Source: RFSX01 sp964591455
GTDB taxonomy: Bacteria; Bacteroidota; Bacteroidia; Chitinophagales; Saprospiraceae
DNA length: 64,000 nt
Reading direction: 5' to 3'
Assembly (NCBI GenBank): GCA_964591455.1
Contig: CAZQDZ010000004.1
Location: forward strand, 62,001-126,000
Of the stretch, positions 36,228 to 45,377 are shown in pieces (position 1 is the first letter of the stretch; every line of letters starts with the position of its first letter). The notes below the pieces were generated by a model. That model saw only the letters and a list, made by a program, of their open reading frames with translations. It did not search any database and had not been told where the DNA came from. Position numbers and translations under genes: made by a program.

Positions 36228-38381
36228 ATGCATATCATTAAGGGATTAATGGTGATAGCTCTTCTAAGTATTTCTGCAGTTGTTGTAACAGGACAAAAGC
36301 ATATAATCAAAGCAGAAAGACAGTTTGAGCTCAAAGCCTTCGATCTGGCGATCGATAATGCCAAAAAAGCCATTGAAAAAGACCCCAGTTGTATTGAATG
36401 TCACAGACTCGTTGCAGAATCATTTAGAATGATGAACAACAATGTGGATGCGGCTATCTGGTATAGAAAAATGGAAAGATTTGACAATCTTCCAAGTGAT
36501 TACACTTTTAATTATGGACTCCTTCTGAAGAGAATGGGGCAGTATGATAAAGCGAAGAAATATTTCAACGAGTATCAGATTATAGATCAAGAGGCCGGCG
36601 CTCATTTTGCAGCAAGCTGTGATTTCGCGAAAGAGGTCCTCTCATCAAATAAGGACTTTGAACTTAATCTTTTTGGTATTAGTTCGAGCTTCACTGACTT
36701 CGGTCCAGCGGTATATAAAGATAAACTGGTCTTCTCTTCATTTAGACCAGATTTTAATAGAAATAACACCCAAAGAAATAAGAGTCATATTCAAAATGAG
36801 AAATGCCAATTTTTTATAGCTAGTAACGATTTTTCTAGAGATTCTAAGGATATGGATTTCTTATTGAGGGATAAGCAAGAAAGCTATGACCTCGGCGCTA
36901 TACATTATGCAGCAGCAGCACCTGTTTGTACTGTAACAAGACATAATTTCAAGGACGGTGAAAAGCAGATTTTTACAAATGATTTGGAGTTAACATTATA
37001 TCTAGCTGAAGTCAATTTTGATGGTTCATTCAGAAACTTGAAACCATTTCCACATAATGAAGTAGGTTATGCGACTGGATTTGGTACATTAAATCCGCAA
37101 GGAAATATTCTTTACTTTTCTTCTAACAGAGAAGGAGGTTACGGCGGATTTGATATATACGTAAGTTACTTCAAAGATGGTGGATGGACTTACCCAGAGA
37201 ATTTAGGCCCTAAAGTGAATACAAATGGAAATGAGATTACGCCGTTTTTTGATGGGAATACATTGTTCTTCTCTTCAGATTATCAGATCGGACTAGGTGG
37301 GTTCGATGTATTCGAAACAGAAGTGGTTACTGGTAAATGGACGACTCCTGCAAACATGGGCAATGGGGTTAACTCTCCAGAAGATGATTTCTACTTCAGT
37401 AAGCACCCTTATCAGGAGAGCTACTATTTGACATCGAATAGATTAGGAGGTAGAGGAAGTCATGATATATACTTAGTACATAAAGTGAAAGACAGTAACG
37501 TTAGTTTGGATTTGGCCAAAGTAGAATCTGTGCCCGAAGCCATAGATTTGGAAGCTGATTTCATTAGAAGCAATACAGTTGCAGAGGCCAAAAGCGTTAA
37601 CCTTGAGGAATCTTCAAGTATATTAGTGAATAAAAGTACTGACCCATTATCAGTCCCTCCAGCTGTATCTATAGGTGAAGAGGATGAAAAGTCAGCTGGG
37701 AAGGAGAAAGAAGAAAAAATTGACTTTAATAAATTACTGCCTCCTAAAGCGGTAGACCTTAATCGTACTAACTCCCGTTCTATATCATTAGCAGGTGCTA
37801 AACGTGTAGCTGTAGGTGAGGTCATTAGGTCTAACTCTCATGTATACTTCATTCAGCTTGCGGCTTTATTTAGAACAGAGGCAAACCTTAACCCGTTTAT
37901 AAGTCTGTCTGAGTTTGGTAGTCTGTATAAATTTAGACAATCAAACGCCACAAAGGTAAAGTTGGGTTACTACTTTGATGAGTATCAAGCTAAAGAAGTA
38001 CTTAGACAAGTAAAAGCTAGTGGACACAGAGATGCTTTTATTACTTATGAAGTACTCAATCCATCTAGAATGGAACTAGTGGCAGATAGTGGGCATTCTA
38101 CTGGAGGCACTTCGAGTACATTCGTAGATAACACCATCACGACTGGCGAAAACTATAAAATCAAACTGGCTTCTTATGAAGATCCAATTTGGTTTGACAT
38201 TAAGAAAGTAAATGATATAGGTACAATAGAGCAATGGAATAAAGGAGAATGGACGATTTTTGTACTTAGTGGATATAATAACCTAGAAGAAGCTGAAGTC
38301 GCTAAGGTGGCTGCTATGAGTAGAGGGTTTTCTGATGCAGAGGTTGTTTTAGACAGAAACGGAATTCTCGAGAAATTATAA
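36228..38381 (+). CDS. exported TPR-PD40-SPOR-like protein
   Basis: A 717-residue exported protein. A signal peptide (ending VVTGQ) is followed by TPR-like helices (about 25-140: FDLAIDNAKKAIEKDP, DKAKKYFNEYQ). A PD40/WD40-like propeller follows, with three clear units: LYFSSNREGGYGGFDIYV, LFFSSDYQIGLGGFDVFE and YYLTSNRLGGRGSHDIYL (about 300-420). The C-terminus has two SPOR-like domains (about 538-615 and 642-715; VYFIQLAALF, GYYFDEYQAKEVLRQVKASG). TPR plus PD40 recalls the T9SS accessory protein PorE, but SPOR-like modules replace its OmpA domain. Probably bound to peptidoglycan in the periplasm (inference). Confidence 0.75.
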   Translation: MHIIKGLMVIALLSISAVVVTGQKHIIKAERQFELKAFDLAIDNAKKAIEKDPSCIECHRLVAESFRMMNNNVDAAIWYRKMERFDNLPSDYTFNYGLLLKRMGQYDKAKKYFNEYQIIDQEAGAHFAASCDFAKEVLSSNKDFELNLFGISSSFTDFGPAVYKDKLVFSSFRPDFNRNNTQRNKSHIQNEKCQFFIASNDFSRDSKDMDFLLRDKQESYDLGAIHYAAAAPVCTVTRHNFKDGEKQIFTNDLELTLYLAEVNFDGSFRNLKPFPHNEVGYATGFGTLNPQGNILYFSSNREGGYGGFDIYVSYFKDGGWTYPENLGPKVNTNGNEITPFFDGNTLFFSSDYQIGLGGFDVFETEVVTGKWTTPANMGNGVNSPEDDFYFSKHPYQESYYLTSNRLGGRGSHDIYLVHKVKDSNVSLDLAKVESVPEAIDLEADFIRSNTVAEAKSVNLEESSSILVNKSTDPLSVPPAVSIGEEDEKSAGKEKEEKIDFNKLLPPKAVDLNRTNSRSISLAGAKRVAVGEVIRSNSHVYFIQLAALFRTEANLNPFISLSEFGSLYKFRQSNATKVKLGYYFDEYQAKEVLRQVKASGHRDAFITYEVLNPSRMELVADSGHSTGGTSSTFVDNTITTGENYKIKLASYEDPIWFDIKKVNDIGTIEQWNKGEWTIFVLSGYNNLEEAEVAKVAAMSRGFSDAEVVLDRNGILEKL

Positions 38382-38400
38382 ATCTTGATTTACAAAATTG

Positions 38401-38433
38401 AAGGAGCAACTTAACACTTTAAAGTTGCTCCTT
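38401..38433 (+). terminator. terminator after the TPR-PD40-SPOR gene
   Basis: A perfect 12-bp stem, AAGGAGCAACTT (38401-38412) with AAGTTGCTCCTT (38422-38433), followed by TTTTTATTT. Confidence 0.88.
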
Positions 38434-38461
38434 TTTTATTTGTGACTATTTGTTGCCAGAC

Positions 38462-39640
38462 CTAGACACTTTTAATCAAAAGAGCAGAAGCACCACCTCC
38501 GCCATTACATATAGCTGCCACGCCAGTCCCACCATTATTTTGATTGAGAACATTAATCAGAGTGACTACAATCCTTGCACCTGAGGCTCCCAATGGATGT
38601 CCTAAAGAAACAGAACCGCCCATTACATTGACTTTCTCCTGAGGCACTTTCAGTAATTTCTGATATGCTAATGTCACCACGCTGAATGCCTCATTCACTT
38701 CAAAGTAATCTACTTCGTCTAAGGTCATATTATTCATTTCCATGAGCTTCGATGTTGCCTTTGTAGGAGCTGTCGTAAACCATTCTGGCTCGTGGGCAGC
38801 ATCAGTAAATGAGACTATTTCTGCTATTGGTTTTAGGTTATGTTTTTTCACTGCAGCTCCACTCGCTAGAATCAGAGCTGCAGCACCATCATTGATTGTA
38901 GAAGCATTGGCAGCTGTGACCGTTCCGTCTTTAGAGAATGCTGGTCTTAGCTGAGGTATTTTCTCATATTTTACTTTTTTGAATTCTTCATCCTCATCCA
39001 TCACTATGGGGTCCCCTTTACGTTGTGGGATGTCGATAGGGTAGATTTCATTTTTGAAGAGTCCAGTAGAAGTTGATGTTTCTGATTTCTTGTAAGAGCC
39101 GATAGCAAATTCGTCCTGCGCTTCCCTGCTGATATCATACTTAGTAGCAGTATTATCAGCACAAATACCCATAATGCATTCATTGTACACATCTGTCAAT
39201 CCATCTTTTTGCAATCCATCAGTAATTTGTCCTGAACCGAATTTATATCCATATCTGGCTTTAGGCAGATAAAATGGAATTTGAGACATGTTTTCCATAC
39301 CTCCAACAACGACTATGTCTTTATGGCCTACCATTATAGATTGGGCGCCAAGCATGATTGATTTAGCTCCTGATGAGCAGACTTTATTTATTGTGGTACA
39401 TGGCACAGTGTTAGGTATTCCAGAAAATATAGCTGCTTGCCTAGCAGGCGCTTGTCCTAGATTAGCAGAGACTACATTGCCCATAAACACTTCTTCTACG
39501 AGTTCTGGAGAGATATTGGCTCTTTCCATAGCACCTTTAATGGCATGTGCGCCTAACTTTGTTGCACTGATATTGGATAACATTCCTCCGAAACTTCCTA
39601 TTGGAGTCCGAACTGCAGATATTACATATACTTTATTCAT
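38462..39640 (-). CDS. acetyl-CoA C-acetyl/acyltransferase (thiolase)
   Basis: A 392-residue thiolase. The acyl-accepting cysteine is C88 in NKVCSSGAKS; the C-terminal GHPLGASGAR histidine and the AICNGGGGAS cysteine (about 349 and 379) complete the catalytic set. NEAFSVVTLAY is also conserved. It either condenses two acetyl-CoA or cleaves 3-ketoacyl-CoA; lack of a neighbouring fadB or hydratase gene leaves direction open. Confidence 0.93.
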   Translation of the reverse strand: MNKVYVISAVRTPIGSFGGMLSNISATKLGAHAIKGAMERANISPELVEEVFMGNVVSANLGQAPARQAAIFSGIPNTVPCTTINKVCSSGAKSIMLGAQSIMVGHKDIVVVGGMENMSQIPFYLPKARYGYKFGSGQITDGLQKDGLTDVYNECIMGICADNTATKYDISREAQDEFAIGSYKKSETSTSTGLFKNEIYPIDIPQRKGDPIVMDEDEEFKKVKYEKIPQLRPAFSKDGTVTAANASTINDGAAALILASGAAVKKHNLKPIAEIVSFTDAAHEPEWFTTAPTKATSKLMEMNNMTLDEVDYFEVNEAFSVVTLAYQKLLKVPQEKVNVMGGSVSLGHPLGASGARIVVTLINVLNQNNGGTGVAAICNGGGGASALLIKSV

Positions 39641-39728
39641 AATTTATATAGTTATTTATACTAGCCGAAGATTAATGATAGCGGTAAGATGATTAAAATC
39701 TTTGTTAAAACAACTTAGGATTTGAAAT

Positions 39729-39736
39729 TATGTTTG
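39729..39736 (+). promoter_or_regulatory. candidate promoter -7 box before the DUF6794 gene
   Basis: TATGTTTG matches TAnnTTTG, with a TTG at 39702-39704 (24-base spacing, slightly long). It supports translation from 39781, since an ATG at 39730 would fall inside the promoter. Confidence 0.4.
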
Positions 39737-39780
39737 CTGACAATCGTCATCTTAGTGAATATTTTAAGATAATAAGAATA

Positions 39781-40287
39781 ATGTATCTAGAAATGAGACA
39801 TACTATATTATTGCTTTTTGCTATTTCCGTATCCAGCATCATTATAGGTCAAGGAATAGCAATTGAGGGCTCTGAAAGTGAATTGGCTTTCAAGAAACAA
39901 TATGAGCAGAACATCAAGCTTACAAAGATTAATGGGGTTTACATACCTGGTTCAGTTAGGGAGGCCCATAAGCGATTAAGTAAACTGACACCACGTGAGG
40001 CCATTAGTAAGTTCGCTTCAGCCCCTGAAATAGAAGTATGTAAGAAGTTGCATTTTGGTATAGGTAGGTGGATGATTGGAAATTGGAATTTTTTCGAAGG
40101 TTCTAGGATTTCACACTTACTGAAGCAAAAAGGAGTGCTTCATCCTGATGATATGGCTCAGTTTCTATTAAGAACTTATCACCGACACCTTAATGAATTA
40201 CCCTTGGATGAAGCAAGAATAGCAGAAGAACTAGCTGCAGAAAGGAAAAAGGTAGCAGACGAGGTAACTGGAAAGACAGCATTCTAG
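39781..40287 (+). CDS. exported DUF6794-type protein
   Basis: A 168-residue protein with a signal peptide (ILLLFAISVSSIIIGQG). The segment YIPGSVREAHKRLSKLTP, LHFGIGRWMIGNWNFFEGSRIS and LHPDDMAQFLLRTYHRHLN fits the DUF6794 pattern of a GWNxW-like core and a conserved HPDDM. No function is known for this family. An earlier in-frame ATG (39730) is rejected because it adds 17 residues before the signal peptide and overlaps a likely promoter. Monocistronic as far as can be seen. Confidence 0.7.
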   Translation: MYLEMRHTILLLFAISVSSIIIGQGIAIEGSESELAFKKQYEQNIKLTKINGVYIPGSVREAHKRLSKLTPREAISKFASAPEIEVCKKLHFGIGRWMIGNWNFFEGSRISHLLKQKGVLHPDDMAQFLLRTYHRHLNELPLDEARIAEELAAERKKVADEVTGKTAF

Positions 40288-40488
40288 ATTATAGTATCAA
40301 ATTCTTCTTATCATTTAGGCCTTTCCACACAACTTTTTGAACCCTACACAGTTGCTTCATACTACAAGTAAATTGCTTTTTATTCTACTTGGTCAAAGAA
40401 CATAGCAAATTATTTTAAATATTTGTGTTCTTAAATCAGAGACTTAACCTTTGGCACGGCGGTGTCAATTGTATTTATATTAAGGCAT

Positions 40489-43062
40489 ATGGCTACAAAA
40501 TTATTAATTGTAGAGTCCCCAGCTAAGGCTAAAACTATCAATAAGTACCTTGGGGATGATTTTATAGTAAAATCCAGTGTAGGTCATATCAGAGACCTAG
40601 AGAAAGGAAAAAAGGGAATAGATATAGATAATGGATTTAAGCCCAATTATGTCATTTCTGAAGGAAAACAAAAAGTTGTTAGGGATCTGAAATCTACACT
40701 TAAGAAGGTGGAAGAGGTCTGGTTAGCAACGGATGAGGACCGAGAAGGAGAGGCCATATCATGGCATTTATGCGAGGTTCTGGGACTAGATGAGCAGACT
40801 ACAAAACGAATCGTCTTCAGAGAAATAACTAAATCAGCAATTCAGAATGCCATAAAAGAGCCACGGACTGTGGACCTTGATATGGTCAATGCTCAGCAAG
40901 CTAGGAGAGTATTAGATAGATTGGTAGGGTTTGAATTATCGGAAACACTATGGCGTAAGATTAAACCTAAGCTGTCAGGTGGAAGGGTGCAATCCGTAAC
41001 GCTTAAATTGGTAGTGGATAGAGAAAGAGAGATAGAAGCACATACTTCCAGACCATTCTATAAAATAGTGGCCTTATTTAAAGTAAAGAATAAAGCAGGT
41101 AAGCAGGTAGAACTTAAAGCTGAACTCAAAAGTAGACTAGAGACTTTTGAAGAAGCAGAAAAGTTTTTAAATGAGTTAGTAGGATCTGATTTTATCATAG
41201 ATGATATCAAGGTCAAACCCACTAAAAGAAAACCTCCAGCTCCTTTTACCACTTCTACCTTACAACAAGAGGCTAGTCGTAAAATTTATTTCAGTGTCAG
41301 TCGGACGATGCAGGTAGCTCAGAGGTTATATGAGCAGGGAATGATAACTTATATGAGGACTGACTCTATCAGACTTAGTGAGCAAGCCTTGCAAGATATT
41401 TCGAAGGAAGTGAAATCTACTTTTGGAGATAAATACTCGGAGCTGCGCAGGTTCAAATCTAAGAATGAGAATGCTCAGGAAGCACACGAAGCGATCAGAC
41501 CTACTTACTTTGACAGGCACTCTATTTCTGAATCCAAGGAAATAGATGGTGATATGGTCAAATTGTATAGCCTGATATGGAAGAGAACGTTGGCTTGCCA
41601 AATGGCAGAGGCTAAGCTTGAAAAGACAACAGTGAATATCAAGGCTCAGAATAATGCAATCTTTCAGGCTGATGGGGAAGTCCTCATTTTTGATGGTTTT
41701 CTGAAGTTATATATAGAGGGTAAAGATGAAGATGATGAATCTTCTGAAGCTAAAGGCATATTGCCTCCATTGACTTTAGGCCAAAAATTGGACCTTGATA
41801 ATATCCAAGCAATAGAGAGATTTACTAGACCCCCAGCTAGATACACCGAAGCGACCTTGGTCAAGAAGCTAGAGGAGTTAGGAATAGGACGACCATCTAC
41901 ATATGCACCGACAATCTCTAAGATTATGGAGAAAACAAGAGGCTATGTATCTAAAGATAAAAAGGAAGGTGTAGAGAGAAAGTATAATATCCTCACTCTA
42001 AAAGATAATGCTGTAACTAATGTAGTGCACAGTGAAATAACTGGAGCGATAAGCAATAGATTGTATCCAACGGATATGGGCAAGATGGTTAGTGATTTCC
42101 TTTCGGAGCACTTCGAAGAGATTATGACGTACAGTTTCACCAAGGAAATAGAAGACAAACTGGATGAAATAGCGAGCGGATCTGAAGACTGGCTTGCGAT
42201 GATTAATGAATTTTATGGACCATTTCATGAGACTGTAGAAGATACTATAAAAAATGCACCACGTGTTAAGGGTAGACGTGATTTAGGAAAGGACCCTGTT
42301 TCTGGTCATACGGTTCTGACACAGATGAGTCGATTTGGACCCGTAGTCCAGATAGGTACGGTAGAAGAAGTTGGTGAAGAAGGAAAGCCAAGATTTGCCA
42401 GTCTTAAGGTGGGGCAGTCATTGGAGACGATTACTTATGAGGATGCTATGGAGCTATTTAAACTTCCAATAGACTTGGGAGAATATGAAGGCGCTAGTGT
42501 TATAGTTAAATCAGGTAGGTTTGGACCATATATCAGTTATAAGGATAAGAATATTACAATACCAAAAGGGGAGGACCCTCTGACTATGGTATTTGATAGA
42601 GGCGTAGAGTTGGTAGAAGAGAGAAAGAAATTAGATGCACCTATAGCCTCTTATAAGGGCGAGGATGTCACTAAAGGGAAAGGCCGCTTTGGTCCTTATC
42701 TTAAGTATAAAGATTTCTTCATCAATATTCCTCGTCGTTATGATCCTGATAATCTGAGTCAAGAGAATATATTCGAACTGATAGAGGCCAAAATAGAGAA
42801 AGAAGCTAATAGATATATCAGTCAGTGGCCAGAGGAAAACATAGCATTAGAGAATGGAAGATGGGGTCCATTTATAAGGTATAAGAAGAAATCTTTCAAA
42901 ATCGGAAAGAAAGAAGACGGAGAAAGATACACTTCAGAAGAAGCCAAAGAGAAGTTTACCCTTGATGAAATAAAAAATATTTTAACGGATGAAGGTGTGA
43001 AATTAAAAGCACCTAAAAAGGCTAAGAAAAAACCGGCAAAGAAAAAGCCTGCGAAGAAATAA
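40489..43062 (+). CDS. topA: DNA topoisomerase I (type IA)
   Basis: An 857-residue enzyme that relaxes negative supercoils. The TOPRIM domain opens with LLIVESPAKAKTI and has the DEDREGEAISWH metal motif. The catalytic tyrosine is Y288 in MITYMRTDS, and the GRPSTYAPTI motif is intact. Three Topo_C-like repeats (RFGPYISYKDKNI, RFGPYLKYKDFFI, RWGPFIRYKKKSF) replace zinc fingers, and a lysine-rich tail ends the protein. A GTG at 40462 could add nine residues, but the ATG at 40489 gives the canonical start. Confidence 0.96.
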   Translation: MATKLLIVESPAKAKTINKYLGDDFIVKSSVGHIRDLEKGKKGIDIDNGFKPNYVISEGKQKVVRDLKSTLKKVEEVWLATDEDREGEAISWHLCEVLGLDEQTTKRIVFREITKSAIQNAIKEPRTVDLDMVNAQQARRVLDRLVGFELSETLWRKIKPKLSGGRVQSVTLKLVVDREREIEAHTSRPFYKIVALFKVKNKAGKQVELKAELKSRLETFEEAEKFLNELVGSDFIIDDIKVKPTKRKPPAPFTTSTLQQEASRKIYFSVSRTMQVAQRLYEQGMITYMRTDSIRLSEQALQDISKEVKSTFGDKYSELRRFKSKNENAQEAHEAIRPTYFDRHSISESKEIDGDMVKLYSLIWKRTLACQMAEAKLEKTTVNIKAQNNAIFQADGEVLIFDGFLKLYIEGKDEDDESSEAKGILPPLTLGQKLDLDNIQAIERFTRPPARYTEATLVKKLEELGIGRPSTYAPTISKIMEKTRGYVSKDKKEGVERKYNILTLKDNAVTNVVHSEITGAISNRLYPTDMGKMVSDFLSEHFEEIMTYSFTKEIEDKLDEIASGSEDWLAMINEFYGPFHETVEDTIKNAPRVKGRRDLGKDPVSGHTVLTQMSRFGPVVQIGTVEEVGEEGKPRFASLKVGQSLETITYEDAMELFKLPIDLGEYEGASVIVKSGRFGPYISYKDKNITIPKGEDPLTMVFDRGVELVEERKKLDAPIASYKGEDVTKGKGRFGPYLKYKDFFINIPRRYDPDNLSQENIFELIEAKIEKEANRYISQWPEENIALENGRWGPFIRYKKKSFKIGKKEDGERYTSEEAKEKFTLDEIKNILTDEGVKLKAPKKAKKKPAKKKPAKK

Positions 43063-43064
43063 AT

Positions 43065-44168
43065 TTATCCAACAGATTTTTCATTTAGAAAATTTAGGAT
43101 GCCATTTGCGACTAATTTTGATGTTGGTTTAGAACCAAGTTCTTTCCGTATTTTATCGTAGTAGTCTATTGTTTCCTTTCTTTTAGAATATTGACTACTT
43201 AACTCAAAGTACTTATTCAATGCTAATTCATTGAACGCATCTTGTAGTAACTCAGGGACAATTTCTTTTTGCCCTATTAGATTAACAAGGGAAATATAAT
43301 CGGTCTTGACCAGTCTTTTGCCAATCATAAATGACAGGTGGTGGGTTCTGTATATTACAATTTGTGGTACATTAAATAAAGCCAGTTCTAGAGTCGCAGT
43401 CCCGCTACTTGTAATGGCAAAATCAACCTCTCTCATAACTTCATGAGAGGCATCATAGCGGATGTCTATATGTGCTGCATATTGCTTAAGATGGTCTAGA
43501 TAGAAAGATTTTGGAATGTGACTAACGCCAGCAACAATGAACTCAAATTCTGGTTTTTGAATCGCAAACTGTACCATCGTAGCCAAGTGATTTCTAATTT
43601 CTTGCTTTCGACTACCTGGAAATAATCCTATCTTTTGTATCGTCTTCTGTATATGCTCATTTGGTTTGTCAATAATTTCCATCAGGGGATGGCCAACAAA
43701 TTCACATTGTGTATCTAAATTTCTGTAAAAGTCTCTTTCGAAAGGAAGAATCACATAGAATAAGTCAATATATTCCTTCAGTATTTTATGTCTATTTTGT
43801 TTCCAAGCCCACAGCTGTGGAGAGATATAGTAAGCAGTATTAAAACCTTGCTGCTTTGCCCACTTGGCTATTCTTAGATTGAACCCAGGATAATCTATGA
43901 GGATGACAATGTCAGGATTGAACTCCTTGATACTAAATTTTGCAAAGTCGAAAAAGCCCTTGATTTTCAAGGCATTTTTTGCAACTTCATAGAAACCCAT
44001 AAATGAGGTTTCTTTTATAGACTTAAGTTGACCTGATGATATTTTTCTCATCTGAGGACCGCCCCAAAACTTAAAAGCTGCTTTGGAATCTATAGACCTC
44101 AATTCAGACATAATCAGGCTTCCATAGAGATCACCAGAAGACTCACCTGCGATAATGTAATACTTCAC
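43065..44168 (-). CDS. lpxB: lipid-A-disaccharide synthase
   Basis: A 367-residue GT-B glycosyltransferase of lipid A synthesis that joins lipid X and UDP-diacylglucosamine at the inner membrane. The N-terminus YYIIAGESSGDLYG, then IDYPGFNLRIAKW, YYISPQLWAWK, the FVGHPL segment and GLFPGSRKQEI are diagnostic. The start is GTG, with no ATG available before the conserved first strand. It begins five bases after the small membrane protein gene and ends three bases from topA, convergently. Confidence 0.95.
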   Translation of the reverse strand: MKYYIIAGESSGDLYGSLIMSELRSIDSKAAFKFWGGPQMRKISSGQLKSIKETSFMGFYEVAKNALKIKGFFDFAKFSIKEFNPDIVILIDYPGFNLRIAKWAKQQGFNTAYYISPQLWAWKQNRHKILKEYIDLFYVILPFERDFYRNLDTQCEFVGHPLMEIIDKPNEHIQKTIQKIGLFPGSRKQEIRNHLATMVQFAIQKPEFEFIVAGVSHIPKSFYLDHLKQYAAHIDIRYDASHEVMREVDFAITSSGTATLELALFNVPQIVIYRTHHLSFMIGKRLVKTDYISLVNLIGQKEIVPELLQDAFNELALNKYFELSSQYSKRKETIDYYDKIRKELGSKPTSKLVANGILNFLNEKSVG

Positions 44169-44173
44169 CTGAA

Positions 44174-44485
44174 TTATAATCTAACATCTAGATAGAAATA
44201 CAATACCCAGATTACAGCATAAATTAAGGTTGCGAAGATTACGCCTCTCAGTATGTTTGTATATCTCCAATTACTGGATAGCTGTGAAGGAATTATATTG
44301 GAACAGATTGCTAATAAACTCAGTGTTTTCAATCTCTTGTCAAAGGTGCTACTGGTGACTTCATCCATTATGCCAGCATCCGTAAGCCCTTGGAAAATAA
44401 CGCCAATAGCCCAGTACGCAATCACTGGAACTGTAGCTCCAATCATTAGCCCAATCATAAAGTTGTCATTCCTTTTTCGTCTCAT
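44174..44485 (-). CDS. small membrane protein between surE and lpxB
   Basis: A 103-residue protein with two clear hydrophobic segments (about 9-31 and 80-98: FMIGLMIGATVPVIAYWAIGVI and VIFATLIYAVIWVLYFYL) and a polar middle loop. The start ATG overlaps the surE stop by one base (TAATG) and the stop is five bases before lpxB, so it is translationally coupled to both. I do not know the family; a link to lipid A or surE function is inferred from context. Confidence 0.7.
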   Translation of the reverse strand: MRRKRNDNFMIGLMIGATVPVIAYWAIGVIFQGLTDAGIMDEVTSSTFDKRLKTLSLLAICSNIIPSQLSSNWRYTNILRGVIFATLIYAVIWVLYFYLDVRL

Positions 44486-45252
44486 TAACTTAAGTTTTCC
44501 ATATGTTTAATAGCACCAAGCACCTTATAGTTTGTCAAATCATGCTGAGCAGGCACAATAGATACATACCCATTCTTTAATGCCCACAAATCTGTGTCTT
44601 CATGTAGCTCAGTTTTGAATTCGCCAGCTAGCCAATAGTAAGGTTGATCTCTTGGGTCCTTATTTTCTAAGAAATCCTCCACCCACATTCCCTCTCCTTG
44701 TCGGCAAACCTTCAACCCTTTGATGTCATCAGCTGGCAGGTCAGGAATATTTACGTTAAGTAGATTGCAGTCTTGTATTTGGGAATCTAGGATTGACTTT
44801 ATGATTAGACGGGCATATCGTTTACTGCTTTCCATGGAAGCTTTGTAAGAGTAGCTTGTTAGAGAAAATCCAATAGATTTAATGCCTTCTAGACTGGCTT
44901 CCATAGCTGCAGACATGGTGCCAGAGTATATGATATTTATAGCCGCATTTGAACCATGGTTTATCCCAGAGACACAAAGGTCTATCGTTTCATTTTTTAG
45001 CAAAACATTCTTAGCTAATTTCACACAATCTGCTGGTGTGCCAGAGCATTCATAGGCTTTGATTCCAGGAAAAATATCAGATTCCTTGAGACGAATAGGT
45101 CTATTAATAGTTATTGCATGTCCTTGTCCAGATTGTGGCGAATCAGGCGCGACTACTATAGGGTTTCCAAATTCAGATGCGACCTCCAGTAGTGCTCTAA
45201 TACCGGGGGAAGTTATACCATCGTCATTCGTTACGAGTATCCTTCTCTTCAT
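44485..45252 (-). CDS. surE: 5'/3'-nucleotidase SurE
   Basis: A 255-residue metal-dependent nucleoside monophosphatase. RILVTNDDGITSPGI carries the two metal-binding aspartates; VVAPDSPQSG, SGTPADCVKLA and VSGINHGSN follow, all hallmark motifs. A TTG two codons upstream exists, but the ATG at 45252 is used. First gene of the surE-membrane protein-lpxB operon. Confidence 0.95.
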   Translation of the reverse strand: MKRRILVTNDDGITSPGIRALLEVASEFGNPIVVAPDSPQSGQGHAITINRPIRLKESDIFPGIKAYECSGTPADCVKLAKNVLLKNETIDLCVSGINHGSNAAINIIYSGTMSAAMEASLEGIKSIGFSLTSYSYKASMESSKRYARLIIKSILDSQIQDCNLLNVNIPDLPADDIKGLKVCRQGEGMWVEDFLENKDPRDQPYYWLAGEFKTELHEDTDLWALKNGYVSIVPAQHDLTNYKVLGAIKHMENLS

Positions 45253-45377
45253 ATTCAAATATATTTTAGCTAGCCAAGATAGCTAAATAGGTCACATCAC
45301 AATAATACTCGATAGACGAGTCATATATTCAAAACCAAATTTGCTTATTTGCGTTTCTAATACTTAGCTAATATAAT

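Noticed and set aside
45256..45263. Minus-strand TATATTTG before surE
   Set aside because: It is only three bases from the ATG, too close for a leader; not used as a promoter.
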